Shown: positions 49,559-58,399 of the stretch, piece by piece | Layout: each line of letters opens with the position of its first letter | Numbering within the stretch: the first letter of the stretch is position 1 | Assembly (NCBI RefSeq): GCF_030913705.1 | Contig: NZ_CP133190.1 | Coordinates: 248,001 to 312,000 of the forward strand | DNA length: 64,000 nucleotides | Source: Anaerocolumna sp. MB42-C2 | GTDB taxonomy: Bacteria > Bacillota > Clostridia > Lachnospirales > Lachnospiraceae | Direction of reading: 5' to 3' | Notes under the pieces: generated by a model | What the model was told of the DNA's origin: nothing | Databases searched by the model: none | What the model saw: only the letters and a program-made list of their open reading frames with translations | Made by a program: the position numbers and the translations under genes

Positions 49559-50473
49559 ATGGGAAAATATATCATTAAAAGAATAGGAATTTCCTTGATA
49601 ACCATTTTTGTTTTGGTATCTGCTGTATTTTTCCTGATAAGACTCATGCCTGGCGGCCCTTTTGCCAGTGAAAAGATGACGCCGGAAATTAAATCGGTTA
49701 TGGAGGCCTATTATGGCCTCGATAAACCGGTAATTGTGCAATATTTTACCTATCTGGGTAATCTACTCCACGGTGACTTCGGATACTCCATGCTTTATAT
49801 GAACCGCACAGTGAATGCAGTTTTGCTTGAGTCTTTTCCATACTCCTTTGATATAGGCATAAGGGCGCTTTTATTTGCCCTATCTTTCGGCCTAGTATTA
49901 GGAATTATCGCGGCATTAAACAGAGGGAAAAAACTAGATTTTATCTGTATTATTATAGCGATCCTCGGTACCAGTGTTCCTGATTTTATTATGGGCGGTG
50001 TGTTACAGTACTTCTTCGGAATCCGCTGGGGTCTTCTGCCGGTAGCCCAATATAAAGGATTTGAATATACCATTCTTCCCATGATAGCGTTAGGATTTGG
50101 TACACTTGCCATGGTATCGAGAGTAATGCGCTCCAGTATGTTGGAAGTTGTGAACCAGGATTACATAAAGACCGCCAAAGCCAAGGGATTATCCAAGTTA
50201 AGAATTGTCTATAAACATCAGGTACGTAATGCTATTTTACCGGTTATAACGGTTATGGGGCCGGTGGTGGCTTCCATATTAACGGGTACCTTTGTAATCG
50301 AATCCATTTTTGCCATACCGGGTATGGGGAGATATTACGTGGAAAGTATCAGTGGTCTTGATTATACCATGGTACTCGGTATGACGGTCTTTTATGGGGT
50401 ATTCTTAGTGATTGCCAATATGGTTGTTGACATCCTGTATGGATTTATCGATCCCCGTATCAGGGTAAATTAA
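49559..50473 (+). CDS. oppB: Oligopeptide ABC transporter permease OppB
   Basis: A 304-residue permease with six predicted membrane segments. The coupling motif for the ATPases is KTAKAKGLSKLRIVYKHQVRNAILPV near residue 205. LMPGGPFASE is typical of the N-terminus of OppB/DppB. It starts 14 bases after oppA. Confidence 0.94.
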   Translation: MGKYIIKRIGISLITIFVLVSAVFFLIRLMPGGPFASEKMTPEIKSVMEAYYGLDKPVIVQYFTYLGNLLHGDFGYSMLYMNRTVNAVLLESFPYSFDIGIRALLFALSFGLVLGIIAALNRGKKLDFICIIIAILGTSVPDFIMGGVLQYFFGIRWGLLPVAQYKGFEYTILPMIALGFGTLAMVSRVMRSSMLEVVNQDYIKTAKAKGLSKLRIVYKHQVRNAILPVITVMGPVVASILTGTFVIESIFAIPGMGRYYVESISGLDYTMVLGMTVFYGVFLVIANMVVDILYGFIDPRIRVN

Positions 50474-50492
50474 GGAAAGTGGGGAATAGAAC

Positions 50493-51428
50493 ATGAATAC
50501 AGACGAAATAAAAATAACACCGGATAAATTTAAAACCGTAGGAAAAAACATTGAGCAGATGGAAAGCATATCCAGGCCTAATCTGTCTTACTGGCAGGAT
50601 GCCTGGAGACGAATCAAAAAAAACAGAGTTGCGTTCTTTTCCCTGATGTTAATGATTTTTTACATACTTTTTGCAATTTTTGCACCTATCTTCAGTCCGT
50701 ATGATTTTGCAAAACAGGATGCTTCCTCAATAAATGCTCCGTTTTCTTTAAAACACTGGTTTGGAACCGATTCCCTTGGACGTGATCTATTCGTAAGGCT
50801 GTGGAAAGGAGCCAGAGTATCGCTGTCAATCGGTTTTGTCGCGGCTATGTTAAATGCCATTATCGGAACAATCATTGGAGGTATCTCCGGTTATTGCGGC
50901 GGTAAAGTTGATATGCTAATTATGCGGATTGTTGATGTTTTATATGGAATTCCCAGTCTGATCGTTACGATTCTGGTAATGGTAATCATCGGCCGCGGTG
51001 TTACCAGCCTTATTATAGCCATGATCATAGTAGGCTGGATTGGAAGCTGCCGTTTTGTAAGAGGCGAAGTATTACGGTTAAAAGGACAGGAGTTCGTTCT
51101 GGCAGCTAAAGTATTAGGAGTATCTGATATCAATATTATCCTGCGTTATCTGATACCGAATATTATGGGTCTTATTATCACAAACCTTACTATGGCAATC
51201 CCGTCTGCGATATTCTCGGAAGCATTTCTAAGTTTTATCGGTCTTGGCATGGCCCCGCCAAACAGCAGCTGGGGTATCCTGGCCAAAGAAGGAATTAAGT
51301 TGTTAAGGATTTCACCAATGCAGCTTATCATTCCCTCCTTTTTTATCTGTACCACCATGCTGGCATTAAACCTTTTAGGCGACGGATTAAGGGATGCATT
51401 TGATCCCAGGTTAAGAGGTTCGGAATAA
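50493..51428 (+). CDS. oppC: Oligopeptide ABC transporter permease OppC
   Basis: A 311-residue permease. The N-terminus has the OppC-type cytoplasmic domain (SYWQDAWRRIKKNRVAFFSL) and HWFGTDSLGRDLFVR. The coupling motif is AAKVLGVSDINIILRYLIPN. It pairs with OppB. Confidence 0.94.
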   Translation: MNTDEIKITPDKFKTVGKNIEQMESISRPNLSYWQDAWRRIKKNRVAFFSLMLMIFYILFAIFAPIFSPYDFAKQDASSINAPFSLKHWFGTDSLGRDLFVRLWKGARVSLSIGFVAAMLNAIIGTIIGGISGYCGGKVDMLIMRIVDVLYGIPSLIVTILVMVIIGRGVTSLIIAMIIVGWIGSCRFVRGEVLRLKGQEFVLAAKVLGVSDINIILRYLIPNIMGLIITNLTMAIPSAIFSEAFLSFIGLGMAPPNSSWGILAKEGIKLLRISPMQLIIPSFFICTTMLALNLLGDGLRDAFDPRLRGSE

Positions 51429-51447
51429 AGAAAGGAAAAGGAATCCT

Positions 51448-52488
51448 ATGAGTGATAAAAATATATTAGAAATAAAAAATCTCAGCTTTTCCTTTCACAC
51501 CTATGGCGGAATTGTAAAAGCGGTCAGAGACATCAGTTTTGAAGTTAAAGAAGGTGAAATTCTTGGAATTGTAGGAGAATCCGGCTGCGGTAAAAGCGTT
51601 ACGGCCCAATGTATTTTAAAATTAAATCCGGAATCTGTCGGTTTTTTTGAAAGCGGCTCCATGTTATATGAAGGAAAAGAACTTATAACAAAATCCGACA
51701 AGGAAATGAGAAAAATCAGAGGAAAAGAGATTGGTTTTATTTTTCAGGATCCAATGACATCCTTAAATCCTACCATGAGAATCGGAAAGCAGATTGAAGA
51801 AATTTTTCTCGGACGGACCGGTTTAAGTCATAACCAGATAAAAAAAGAAACATTAGAGATATTGGAGAAAGTCGGTATAACAGATCCGGAACGGAGACTA
51901 AAGCAATATCCCCACGAACTCAGCGGGGGTATGCGGCAAAGGATAGGTATAGCTATGGCCCTTGTAGGAAAACCGAAAATCATTATTGCCGATGAACCAA
52001 CGACCTCCCTGGATGTAACCATTGAAGCTCAGATTTTATCACTGTTAAAATCACTTTGTAAAACCATGAACGTAGCAGTAATGATTATTACCCATGACTT
52101 AGGAGTCATAGCTAAAATATGCGACAGAGTTTTAGTTATGTACGGCGGTAAAATTATGGAGAGCGGTTCCAGTGATGATATATTTTATAAAAAAGCCCAT
52201 CCCTATACCAAAGGACTTCTACAATCCATTGCCCGTCTGGATATGAAAAAAGAAGAGGAACTGATACCTATAGAGGGAACACCTCCGGATTTATTTTCAC
52301 CTCCCAAGGGATGTCCCTTTGCCGTACGGTGTGAACATGCAATGGAAATATGTTATGAACAAATGCCTGAGCAAACGATCTTCTCAGGTCTGCACCTTAC
52401 CTATTGCTGGCTGCAGCATCCATATGCACCTAAGACAGAGGGTATCTATCAATTAAATGAGGAGGAAAAAGCGGATGACCTTAAATAA
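51448..52488 (+). CDS. oppD: Oligopeptide ABC transporter ATPase OppD
   Basis: A 346-residue ATPase. Walker A is GESGCGKS, the signature is LSGGMRQR and Walker B is IIIADEPTTSLD. The C-terminal oligopeptide-transporter extension carries the cysteine set CPFAVRCEHAMEIC with a final Cys in TYCW. Some Opp ATPases bind an iron-sulfur cluster with these residues. It overlaps oppF by 14 bases. Confidence 0.95.
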   Translation: MSDKNILEIKNLSFSFHTYGGIVKAVRDISFEVKEGEILGIVGESGCGKSVTAQCILKLNPESVGFFESGSMLYEGKELITKSDKEMRKIRGKEIGFIFQDPMTSLNPTMRIGKQIEEIFLGRTGLSHNQIKKETLEILEKVGITDPERRLKQYPHELSGGMRQRIGIAMALVGKPKIIIADEPTTSLDVTIEAQILSLLKSLCKTMNVAVMIITHDLGVIAKICDRVLVMYGGKIMESGSSDDIFYKKAHPYTKGLLQSIARLDMKKEEELIPIEGTPPDLFSPPKGCPFAVRCEHAMEICYEQMPEQTIFSGLHLTYCWLQHPYAPKTEGIYQLNEEEKADDLK

Positions 52489-53380
52489 AAGAGAACCAAT
52501 ATTAAAGGTGGATGGGTTATGTAAATACTTTTCTATTTCCTCGAAAGAAACCTTAAAAGCCGTGGACAATGTTTCCTTTGAAATATATAAACAGGAGGTA
52601 GTTGGGATTGTAGGTGAAAGCGGCTGCGGGAAATCAACCTTGGGAAGATGTCTGTTACGGCTGTATGAACCAACAAAAGGCAGTATCTATTATGAAAATA
52701 CAAATCTAAAAGATGTTAAGACAAGATCACAGAAAAAAGAGTTTTGCAAAAACGTACAAATGATCTTTCAAAATCCTTATGCTTCTCTAAATCCCAGGAT
52801 GACGGTAAAAGAAATCGTCGGGGAAGGAATGAAGCTGTACCAGAGATATTCGCCAAAAGATTTGGATGATAAAGTAATTGAACTCCTGGGTAAAGTGGGA
52901 ATGAATAAAGATCATATGTCTCGGTTTTCCCATGAATTCAGCGGAGGGCAAAAGCAGCGTATCGGAATTGCGAGAGCTCTGTCCGTAGGTCCCAAACTTA
53001 TTGTATGTGATGAACCTATATCGGCTTTAGACGTGTCAATACAGGCTCAAGTTATCAATATGCTGAAAAAGCTCAGGGAGGAGATGGGCTTAACTTATCT
53101 TTTTATCGCTCATGATCTAAGTGTGGTTAAATATATATCAGACCGGGTAATTGTTATGTACCTGGGAATGATAGTAGAAATTGGAGAAACTGAAGAATTA
53201 TATGAACATCCGGCACATCCCTATACACAGGCTATGTTATCGGCTATCCCAATCGCCGATCCCAATCGTTCCAGAAATCAGAAGGGTATTCCTATAATAG
53301 GTGAGGTCCCAAGTCCTGTTAATCCTCCGGAAACCTGCCGTTTTGCAGAACGCTGTCCAAAAGCACAGGAAATCTGCTGA
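52475..53380 (+). CDS. oppF: Oligopeptide ABC transporter ATPase OppF, ends at an early in-frame UGA
   Basis: A 301-residue ATPase: Walker A GESGCGKST, signature FSGGQKQR, Walker B IVCDEPISALD. The start at 52475 follows GAGGAGG. The frame stops at TGA (53378) right after CPKAQEIC. Beyond it the same frame continues for 23 codons to TAA (53450) with MKIPDLKEIRGGHMVACHF, the normal C-terminus of the family. So the stop cuts off the conserved end, including its last Cys. The ATPase core is complete and the protein may still work. It could also be a nonsense mutation (CGA to TGA), a sequencing error or UGA read-through. Confidence 0.92.
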   Translation: MTLNKREPILKVDGLCKYFSISSKETLKAVDNVSFEIYKQEVVGIVGESGCGKSTLGRCLLRLYEPTKGSIYYENTNLKDVKTRSQKKEFCKNVQMIFQNPYASLNPRMTVKEIVGEGMKLYQRYSPKDLDDKVIELLGKVGMNKDHMSRFSHEFSGGQKQRIGIARALSVGPKLIVCDEPISALDVSIQAQVINMLKKLREEMGLTYLFIAHDLSVVKYISDRVIVMYLGMIVEIGETEELYEHPAHPYTQAMLSAIPIADPNRSRNQKGIPIIGEVPSPVNPPETCRFAERCPKAQEIC

Positions 53381-53592
53381 ATGAAAATACCGGATTTAAA
53401 AGAAATCAGAGGTGGTCATATGGTCGCCTGTCATTTTTCTGATTCGGTATAATATGCTTTCTAAAGACAGACGTTCTTATAAAAGTCTGAAATACAGATA
53501 AATAAATTAAGAAAGGATACCACGATATATTCGTTTCCGTATTTATCGCGGATATCATACATTAATTATTGTATGATTTGATTGGTAAAGAT

Positions 53593-54387
53593 ATGAAATT
53601 AGGTTTTATAGGCTGCGGCAATATGGCCTCAGCAATGATAGGCGGAATTATTAATAACAAAATATGCAATCAGGACAATATTATAGCTTCTGATGCTTAC
53701 TTCCCTGCCTTAAAAAAAGCGGAAGAAACTCTCCATATTCAAACCAGTTCTGATAATAAAGCAGTAGTCCTACTGGCGGATATTTTATTTTTGTCAATAA
53801 AACCTCAGTATTACGAAACCGTTATTAAAGAAATAAAAGACAGTATATCAGAGAATCAAATTGTAATAACAATTGCTCCGGGTAAAACTTTAAACTGGTT
53901 ATCTGATAATTTTGATAAACCCGTAAAGATAGTTCGCTGTATGCCAAATACTCCTGCGCTGGTATGTGAGGGGATAACGGGGGTTTGCGCTAACGAATTG
54001 GTTACACAAACGGAGCTGGAGTTAGTTTTGAAAGTGTTAAGCGGTTTCGGAAGTACAGAAATTTTATCAGAAAACCTTATGGATGTCGTTGTATCTGTCA
54101 GCGGCAGTTCACCGGCTTATGTATTTATGTTTATAGAAGCTATGGCAGATGCAGCGGTAGCCGACGGAATGCCCAGGACCCAGGCATATAAATTTGCAGC
54201 CCAGTCAGTACTCGGCAGTGCAAAAATGATATTGGAAACAGGAAAACACCCCGGTGAATTAAAAGATATGGTTTGCTCTCCCGGCGGAACCACCATTGAA
54301 GCTGTACGTGTTCTGGAAAAAAACGGCTTTCGAAGTTCTGTAATTGAGGCTATGAAAGCCTGTACCAAAAAAGCGAAAGGATTATAA
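53593..54387 (+). CDS. proC: Pyrroline-5-carboxylate reductase
   Basis: A 264-residue dehydrogenase that reduces P5C to L-proline with NAD(P)H. The N-terminal Rossmann loop is GFIGCGNMASAMIGG. The C-terminal domain contains SVSGSSPAYVFMFIEAMADAAV, and the family signature is KDMVCSPGGTTIEAVRVLE. HypD produces P5C, so the pairing in one region gives the Hyp-to-proline route. It may be cotranscribed with opp (no terminator seen between). The start at 53593 follows only a weak site (GGTAAAG). A stem ATCATAC/GTATGAT lies just upstream. Confidence 0.95.
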   Translation: MKLGFIGCGNMASAMIGGIINNKICNQDNIIASDAYFPALKKAEETLHIQTSSDNKAVVLLADILFLSIKPQYYETVIKEIKDSISENQIVITIAPGKTLNWLSDNFDKPVKIVRCMPNTPALVCEGITGVCANELVTQTELELVLKVLSGFGSTEILSENLMDVVVSVSGSSPAYVFMFIEAMADAAVADGMPRTQAYKFAAQSVLGSAKMILETGKHPGELKDMVCSPGGTTIEAVRVLEKNGFRSSVIEAMKACTKKAKGL

Positions 54388-54390
54388 TAT

Positions 54391-54705
54391 ATGAAATTTG
54401 AAAATGTTGATATTACAAAAGAAGCAAATATTTATTTTGATGGAAAAGTTACCAGCCGTACTCTGTATCTTAAAAACGGTGAGAGAAAAACCTTGGGATT
54501 TATGCTCCCCGGAGAATATGAATTTGGTACCGGAGCCAAAGAATGTATGGAGGTTTTAAACGGAGAGATGGATATTTGCCTTCCGGGAGAATCCGTTTAT
54601 ACAACCTATAAAAAAGGAGCAACTTTTATCGTTCCTGGGAATTCCAAGTTCAAGGTTAAGGTCAGCACATTTGGAGATTACTGTTGTTCTTATATAGAGG
54701 ATTAA
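54391..54705 (+). CDS. ppnP: Pyrimidine/purine nucleoside phosphorylase PpnP
   Basis: A 104-residue single-domain cupin-like enzyme of the DUF1255 family, three bases after pro[14 protein letters not shown] and [23 protein letters not shown] correspond to the E. coli protein. It phosphorolyses several nucleosides. Its presence between proC and the hypD unit is unusual; there is no obvious need for it in the pathway. AAAGGAT serves as the ribosome-binding site. Confidence 0.85.
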   Translation: MKFENVDITKEANIYFDGKVTSRTLYLKNGERKTLGFMLPGEYEFGTGAKECMEVLNGEMDICLPGESVYTTYKKGATFIVPGNSKFKVKVSTFGDYCCSYIED

Positions 54706-54804
54706 AATGAGGTTGTTATATTCCAGAATTTATTATTACGCTGTGTTCCAAAAGCAAGTGTAATACAGTTATTTTATTTTGTCTGGAATTGAATAGATTT
54801 TTAG

Positions 54805-54863
54805 AAAAAGGACGTGGTATCTGTTTCCCTTTTATGAGGGAGCTAAACCTTACGTCTTTTTTT
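54805..54863 (+). terminator. Terminator after ppnP
   Basis: AAAAAGGACGTGGT pairs imperfectly with ACCTTACGTCTTTTT, with a smaller stem CCCTTTTATGAGGG inside the loop, and a T run. It ends the opp-proC-ppnP unit before the next promoter at 54887. Confidence 0.8.
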
Positions 54864-54886
54864 ATTTTAATCATGTTAAGTGAATC

Positions 54887-54915
54887 TTGACAAACAGAAT
54901 AAAAGAGGTTAAAAT
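54887..54915 (+). promoter_or_regulatory. Promoter of the hypD activase operon
   Basis: TTGACA, 17 bases, TAAAAT. Confidence 0.82.
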
Positions 54916-54920
54916 TTTAA

Positions 54921-54949
54921 TAGACTATAGTATAAACCGAAGTATAAAG
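54921..54949 (+). promoter_or_regulatory. Shared 29-bp operator, copy 2 (hypD activase)
   Basis: TAGACTATAGTATAAACCGA begins the copy. It starts five bases after the -10 box, covers the transcription start and touches the ribosome-binding site AAGGAGGG, so a bound protein would block transcription. Confidence 0.75.
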
Positions 54950-54958
54950 GAGGGAGAA

Positions 54959-55873
54959 ATGAAGAAACCTTTGGTTACGGATCTGCAAAAATATTGTATT
55001 CATGACGGTACTGGAATCCGTACAACAGTTTTTTTTAAAGGATGCCCGCTGGCATGTACCTGGTGCCATAACCCGGAAACTCAGACCTATACAAAACAAT
55101 TATTAGTTAATACCGAAAAATGCACCGGCTGCGGCGCCTGCATTAAAGCATGTCCGACCAACTCTGTTGTTTTGAGAAATGGTATTTCCGAAACGAATAG
55201 GAGTTCCTGCCATACGTGCGGATTCTGTCTGGATTACTGTGACAGTAATATCCGGGCATTGACGGGAACATTTTATACGGTGGATGAACTGATACAGGAA
55301 ATCGAAAAAGATAAGGTGTTTTATGACCAGTCGGACGGCGGAGTAACCTTATCCGGCGGAGAAGTTTTGGCCCAGGATATGGATTATATGGAAGAATTAT
55401 TAATGAAACTTCATAATAAAGGATATCGCGTTAATATAGATACCTCAGGTTATGCTCCTTTTGCCGTAATAGAAAGAATATTACCCTATGTGGATACTTT
55501 TTTATATGATATTAAAATGATGAATCCCGACTTACATAAGAAATATACGGGTGTTGACAACGAACTGATTCTTAAAAACTTAAAACAGCTGAGTCTTAAA
55601 AAGGCTTGCGTGTGGATTCGGATTCCCGTAATTGTAGGTGTGAATGCTGCTGCCCACCATATGATTCAAATTGCGGACTTTTTAAAAGCAGAACAAATTT
55701 CCTTTAAACAGATTAATCTGCTGCCGTATCACAATACGGGAAGGAATAAATACAATAGATTGCAGCTTAATTATGAGGGGGACTGTTTTAATACTCCGGC
55801 ACAGGAAGAATTAGAAACCTTTTTGGCTGTATTTAATAAGTTTAATTTTACAAATGTTAAAATTGGAGGTTAA
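54959..55873 (+). CDS. Glycyl-radical enzyme activase for HypD
   Basis: A 304-residue radical-SAM enzyme that installs the glycyl radical on HypD. The SAM cluster is in FFKGCPLACTWCHNPE (CxxxCxxC), followed by two ferredoxin-like cluster sets, CTGCGACIKACP and CHTCGFCLDYC, usual for this activase group. SDGGVTLSGGEVL is conserved. Translation starts at the ATG at 54959 after AAGGAGGG; the 24 codons upstream in frame run through the promoter and operator and are not coding. It lies directly before hypD. Confidence 0.95.
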   Translation: MKKPLVTDLQKYCIHDGTGIRTTVFFKGCPLACTWCHNPETQTYTKQLLVNTEKCTGCGACIKACPTNSVVLRNGISETNRSSCHTCGFCLDYCDSNIRALTGTFYTVDELIQEIEKDKVFYDQSDGGVTLSGGEVLAQDMDYMEELLMKLHNKGYRVNIDTSGYAPFAVIERILPYVDTFLYDIKMMNPDLHKKYTGVDNELILKNLKQLSLKKACVWIRIPVIVGVNAAAHHMIQIADFLKAEQISFKQINLLPYHNTGRNKYNRLQLNYEGDCFNTPAQEELETFLAVFNKFNFTNVKIGG

Positions 55874-55968
55874 ATGTGAAGAAAAAGCATCTTCACATTT
55901 GCTATTTGAGATGCCGCTTAAGCGGCATCATGGCTGTGGGTTGAAAGAAAATAATAAGAAAGAAAGGC
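55872..55968 (+). repeat. Two-hairpin leader element, copy 3 (before hypD)
   Basis: Hairpin 1 (55872-55900): AAATGTGAAGA/TCTTCACATTT, perfect. Hairpin 2 (55910-55929): GATGCCGCTTAAGCGGCATC, a perfect palindrome. CATGG, GGTTGAAAG and the ribosome-binding site AGAAAGG follow, as in copy 2. It is inside the activase-hypD operon, so it may set the level of hypD against its activase. Confidence 0.6.
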
Positions 55969-55994
55969 AGTTGTGATATGCAATGGGTATAAAC

Positions 55995-58367
55995 ATGGAA
56001 AGAGGAATGAATAAACGGATTCAAAATTTAAGAAAAATCAGTATGGAGACACCTGCCCATATTGATATGGAACGGGCCAGATTATTTACGGAGGCATATA
56101 AGACATATGAGGGAAGTGTTTCAATACCCGAACTCAGGGCTTTGGCACTGAAACATTACTTTTCCAATAAAACTCTTTTCATCGGTGAGGGTGAATTAAT
56201 TGTGGGAGAGAAAGGAAACGGCCCCCAGGCTTCGCCCACCTTTCCGGAACTGTGCTGTCATACCGTAGAAGATCTGCACGTTATGAATGACCGGGAATTA
56301 ATTAATTTTAAAGTAAATACAGAAGATTATCAATTCCAGAATGATTCCATCATCCCTTTTTGGGAAAAACGTTCCATCAGATATAAAATTTTAGAGCACA
56401 TGTCAGATGAATGGAAGAGAGCTTATGAAAATGGAATCTTTACCGAGTTTATGGAGCAAAGGGGACCGGGACATACCGTAGGTTCGGAAAATATATACAA
56501 TAAAGGATTTATGGAATATAAAGTAGAGATTGAAAACGCGATTCATAAGCTTGATTATCTTCATGATATGGAAGCACTTAATAAAGAAAATCAGCTAAAA
56601 GCAATGTCAATCGCATGTGATGCCATTATGATTCTTGGGAAACGGTATCATGATTATGCCATGGAACAATACAAACAGGAAACAGAGGAAAAGCGGAAAG
56701 CAGAATTACTTCAAATTGCTGAGAACTGTAAAGTAGTTCCTGCCGGAAAACCCGAGACCTGCTGGCAGGCCATACAGATGTATTGGTTTGTCCATCTTTC
56801 GGTAACTACTGAATTAAATCCCTGGGATGCGTACAGTCCGGGAAGACTGGATCAGCACCTAATACGATTTTATGAAAAGGATGTAAAGGACGGTATTCTT
56901 AACAGAGACGGGGCAAAGGAATTGTTAGAATGTCTATGGATTAAATTCAATAACCAGCCTGCACCGCCCAAAGTAGGAATAACCTTAAAAGAAAGCAGCA
57001 CCTATACGGACTTTGCAAATATTAATACGGGAGGAATCACACCGGAGGGACAGGATGGTGTCAATGAAATCAGTTATCTGATACTGGAATGTATGGATGA
57101 GATGAAACTGCTGCAGCCAAGTTCCAACGTTCAGATAAGTAAAAAGACCCCAAAGGCGTTTTTGTTAAAGGCATGTGAAATTTCCAGAAAAGGTTGGGGT
57201 CAGCCGGCATTTTACAATACGGAAGCTATTATACAGGAACTTCTGAATGCTGGAAAAACCATAACCGATGCAAGAAAGGGCGGAACCAGCGGATGTGTGG
57301 AGACCGGTGCCTTTGGCAATGAAGCTTATATTCTTACCGGTTATTTTAATCTTCCCAAGATATTAGAACTGACTTTATACAATGGAATCGATCCAATGAG
57401 CGGGGAGAGTCTGGGCCTTACGTTAGGTAATGCAGAAGATTTTAAGACCTATGGTGAGCTTTTTGAAGCATATAAAAAACAGGTTTTATATTTTCTGGAT
57501 ATAAAGATACGGGGTAATAACATAATAGAAAAAATCTATGCAGATTATATGCCGGTGCCTTTTTTATCCATTATCACCAACGATTGTATCTTAAAAGGAA
57601 AAGATTACAACGGAGGTGGCGCAAGATATAATACCAACTATATTCAGGGTGTTGGTATCGGTACTATCACAGATTCTTTAGCTGTCATCAAATATAATGT
57701 TTATGAACAGAAGAAGTTTACCATGTCCGAATTGTTAACTGCCATGAATGATAATTTTGAAGACCATAACCGGATACTTAACCTGGTTCGCAATCATACT
57801 CCGAAATATGGCAACGATGATGAGTATGCAGATAAGATTATGAAAGAAGTATTCGGATTTTACTGTGATAGTGTGACTGGCAGACCCAATGTAAAAGGAG
57901 GCTTTTATAGAATCAATATGCTTCCGACTACTTGTCACGTATATTTCGGTGATGTAATGATTGCAAGTCCTAACGGACGTCTTGCACATAAACCGGTATC
58001 GGAGGGAATATCACCGGAGAAAGGTGCCGACATAAAAGGCCCCACTTCCGTATTAAAGTCGGCCTCCAAGATGGATCACGTAAAAACCGGAGGTACACTG
58101 CTGAATCAGAAATTTACTCCCTCTGTAGTTGCGGGTGAAACCGGCCTGGAACAAATGGCTAATCTGATCCGTGCATATTTTGAGCTGGATGGTCATCACC
58201 TTCAGTTTAATGTGATAGACCGCAAAACTTTGCTTGATGCCCAGAAGAATCCGGAAGAATATAAGGATCTAATCGTAAGGGTTGCAGGTTACAGTGATCA
58301 TTTCAGAAATCTCAGCAAAGCCCTTCAGGATGAAATAATAGAAAGAACAGAACAGGCATTTCATTAA
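55995..58367 (+). CDS. hypD: trans-4-Hydroxy-L-proline dehydratase (glycyl radical enzyme)
   Basis: A 790-residue glycyl radical enzyme that removes water from trans-4-hydroxy-L-proline to give pyrroline-5-carboxylate. With the ATG at 55995 as residue 1, Cys-434 and Glu-436 lie in GGTSGCVET and the radical Gly-765 in VRVAGYSDHF, the same numbers I recall for the characterised C. difficile HypD; this also supports the chosen start. An ATG 12 bases earlier (55983) is in frame. Just before it ATGCAATGGGTATAA (55978) makes a four-codon frame ending two bases before the start, which suggests re-initiation. The activase precedes it and the arabinofuranosidase follows. Confidence 0.96.
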   Translation: MERGMNKRIQNLRKISMETPAHIDMERARLFTEAYKTYEGSVSIPELRALALKHYFSNKTLFIGEGELIVGEKGNGPQASPTFPELCCHTVEDLHVMNDRELINFKVNTEDYQFQNDSIIPFWEKRSIRYKILEHMSDEWKRAYENGIFTEFMEQRGPGHTVGSENIYNKGFMEYKVEIENAIHKLDYLHDMEALNKENQLKAMSIACDAIMILGKRYHDYAMEQYKQETEEKRKAELLQIAENCKVVPAGKPETCWQAIQMYWFVHLSVTTELNPWDAYSPGRLDQHLIRFYEKDVKDGILNRDGAKELLECLWIKFNNQPAPPKVGITLKESSTYTDFANINTGGITPEGQDGVNEISYLILECMDEMKLLQPSSNVQISKKTPKAFLLKACEISRKGWGQPAFYNTEAIIQELLNAGKTITDARKGGTSGCVETGAFGNEAYILTGYFNLPKILELTLYNGIDPMSGESLGLTLGNAEDFKTYGELFEAYKKQVLYFLDIKIRGNNIIEKIYADYMPVPFLSIITNDCILKGKDYNGGGARYNTNYIQGVGIGTITDSLAVIKYNVYEQKKFTMSELLTAMNDNFEDHNRILNLVRNHTPKYGNDDEYADKIMKEVFGFYCDSVTGRPNVKGGFYRINMLPTTCHVYFGDVMIASPNGRLAHKPVSEGISPEKGADIKGPTSVLKSASKMDHVKTGGTLLNQKFTPSVVAGETGLEQMANLIRAYFELDGHHLQFNVIDRKTLLDAQKNPEEYKDLIVRVAGYSDHFRNLSKALQDEIIERTEQAFH

Positions 58368-58399
58368 CGATTATTCAGAACCCTAAAGGAGAAAATAAG

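Noticed and set aside
56000..58367. Pyruvate formate-lyase, glycerol dehydratase or choline trimethylamine-lyase instead of HypD
   Set aside because: The active-site segments and the whole sequence agree with 4-hydroxyproline dehydratase, and proC and prd genes surround it.
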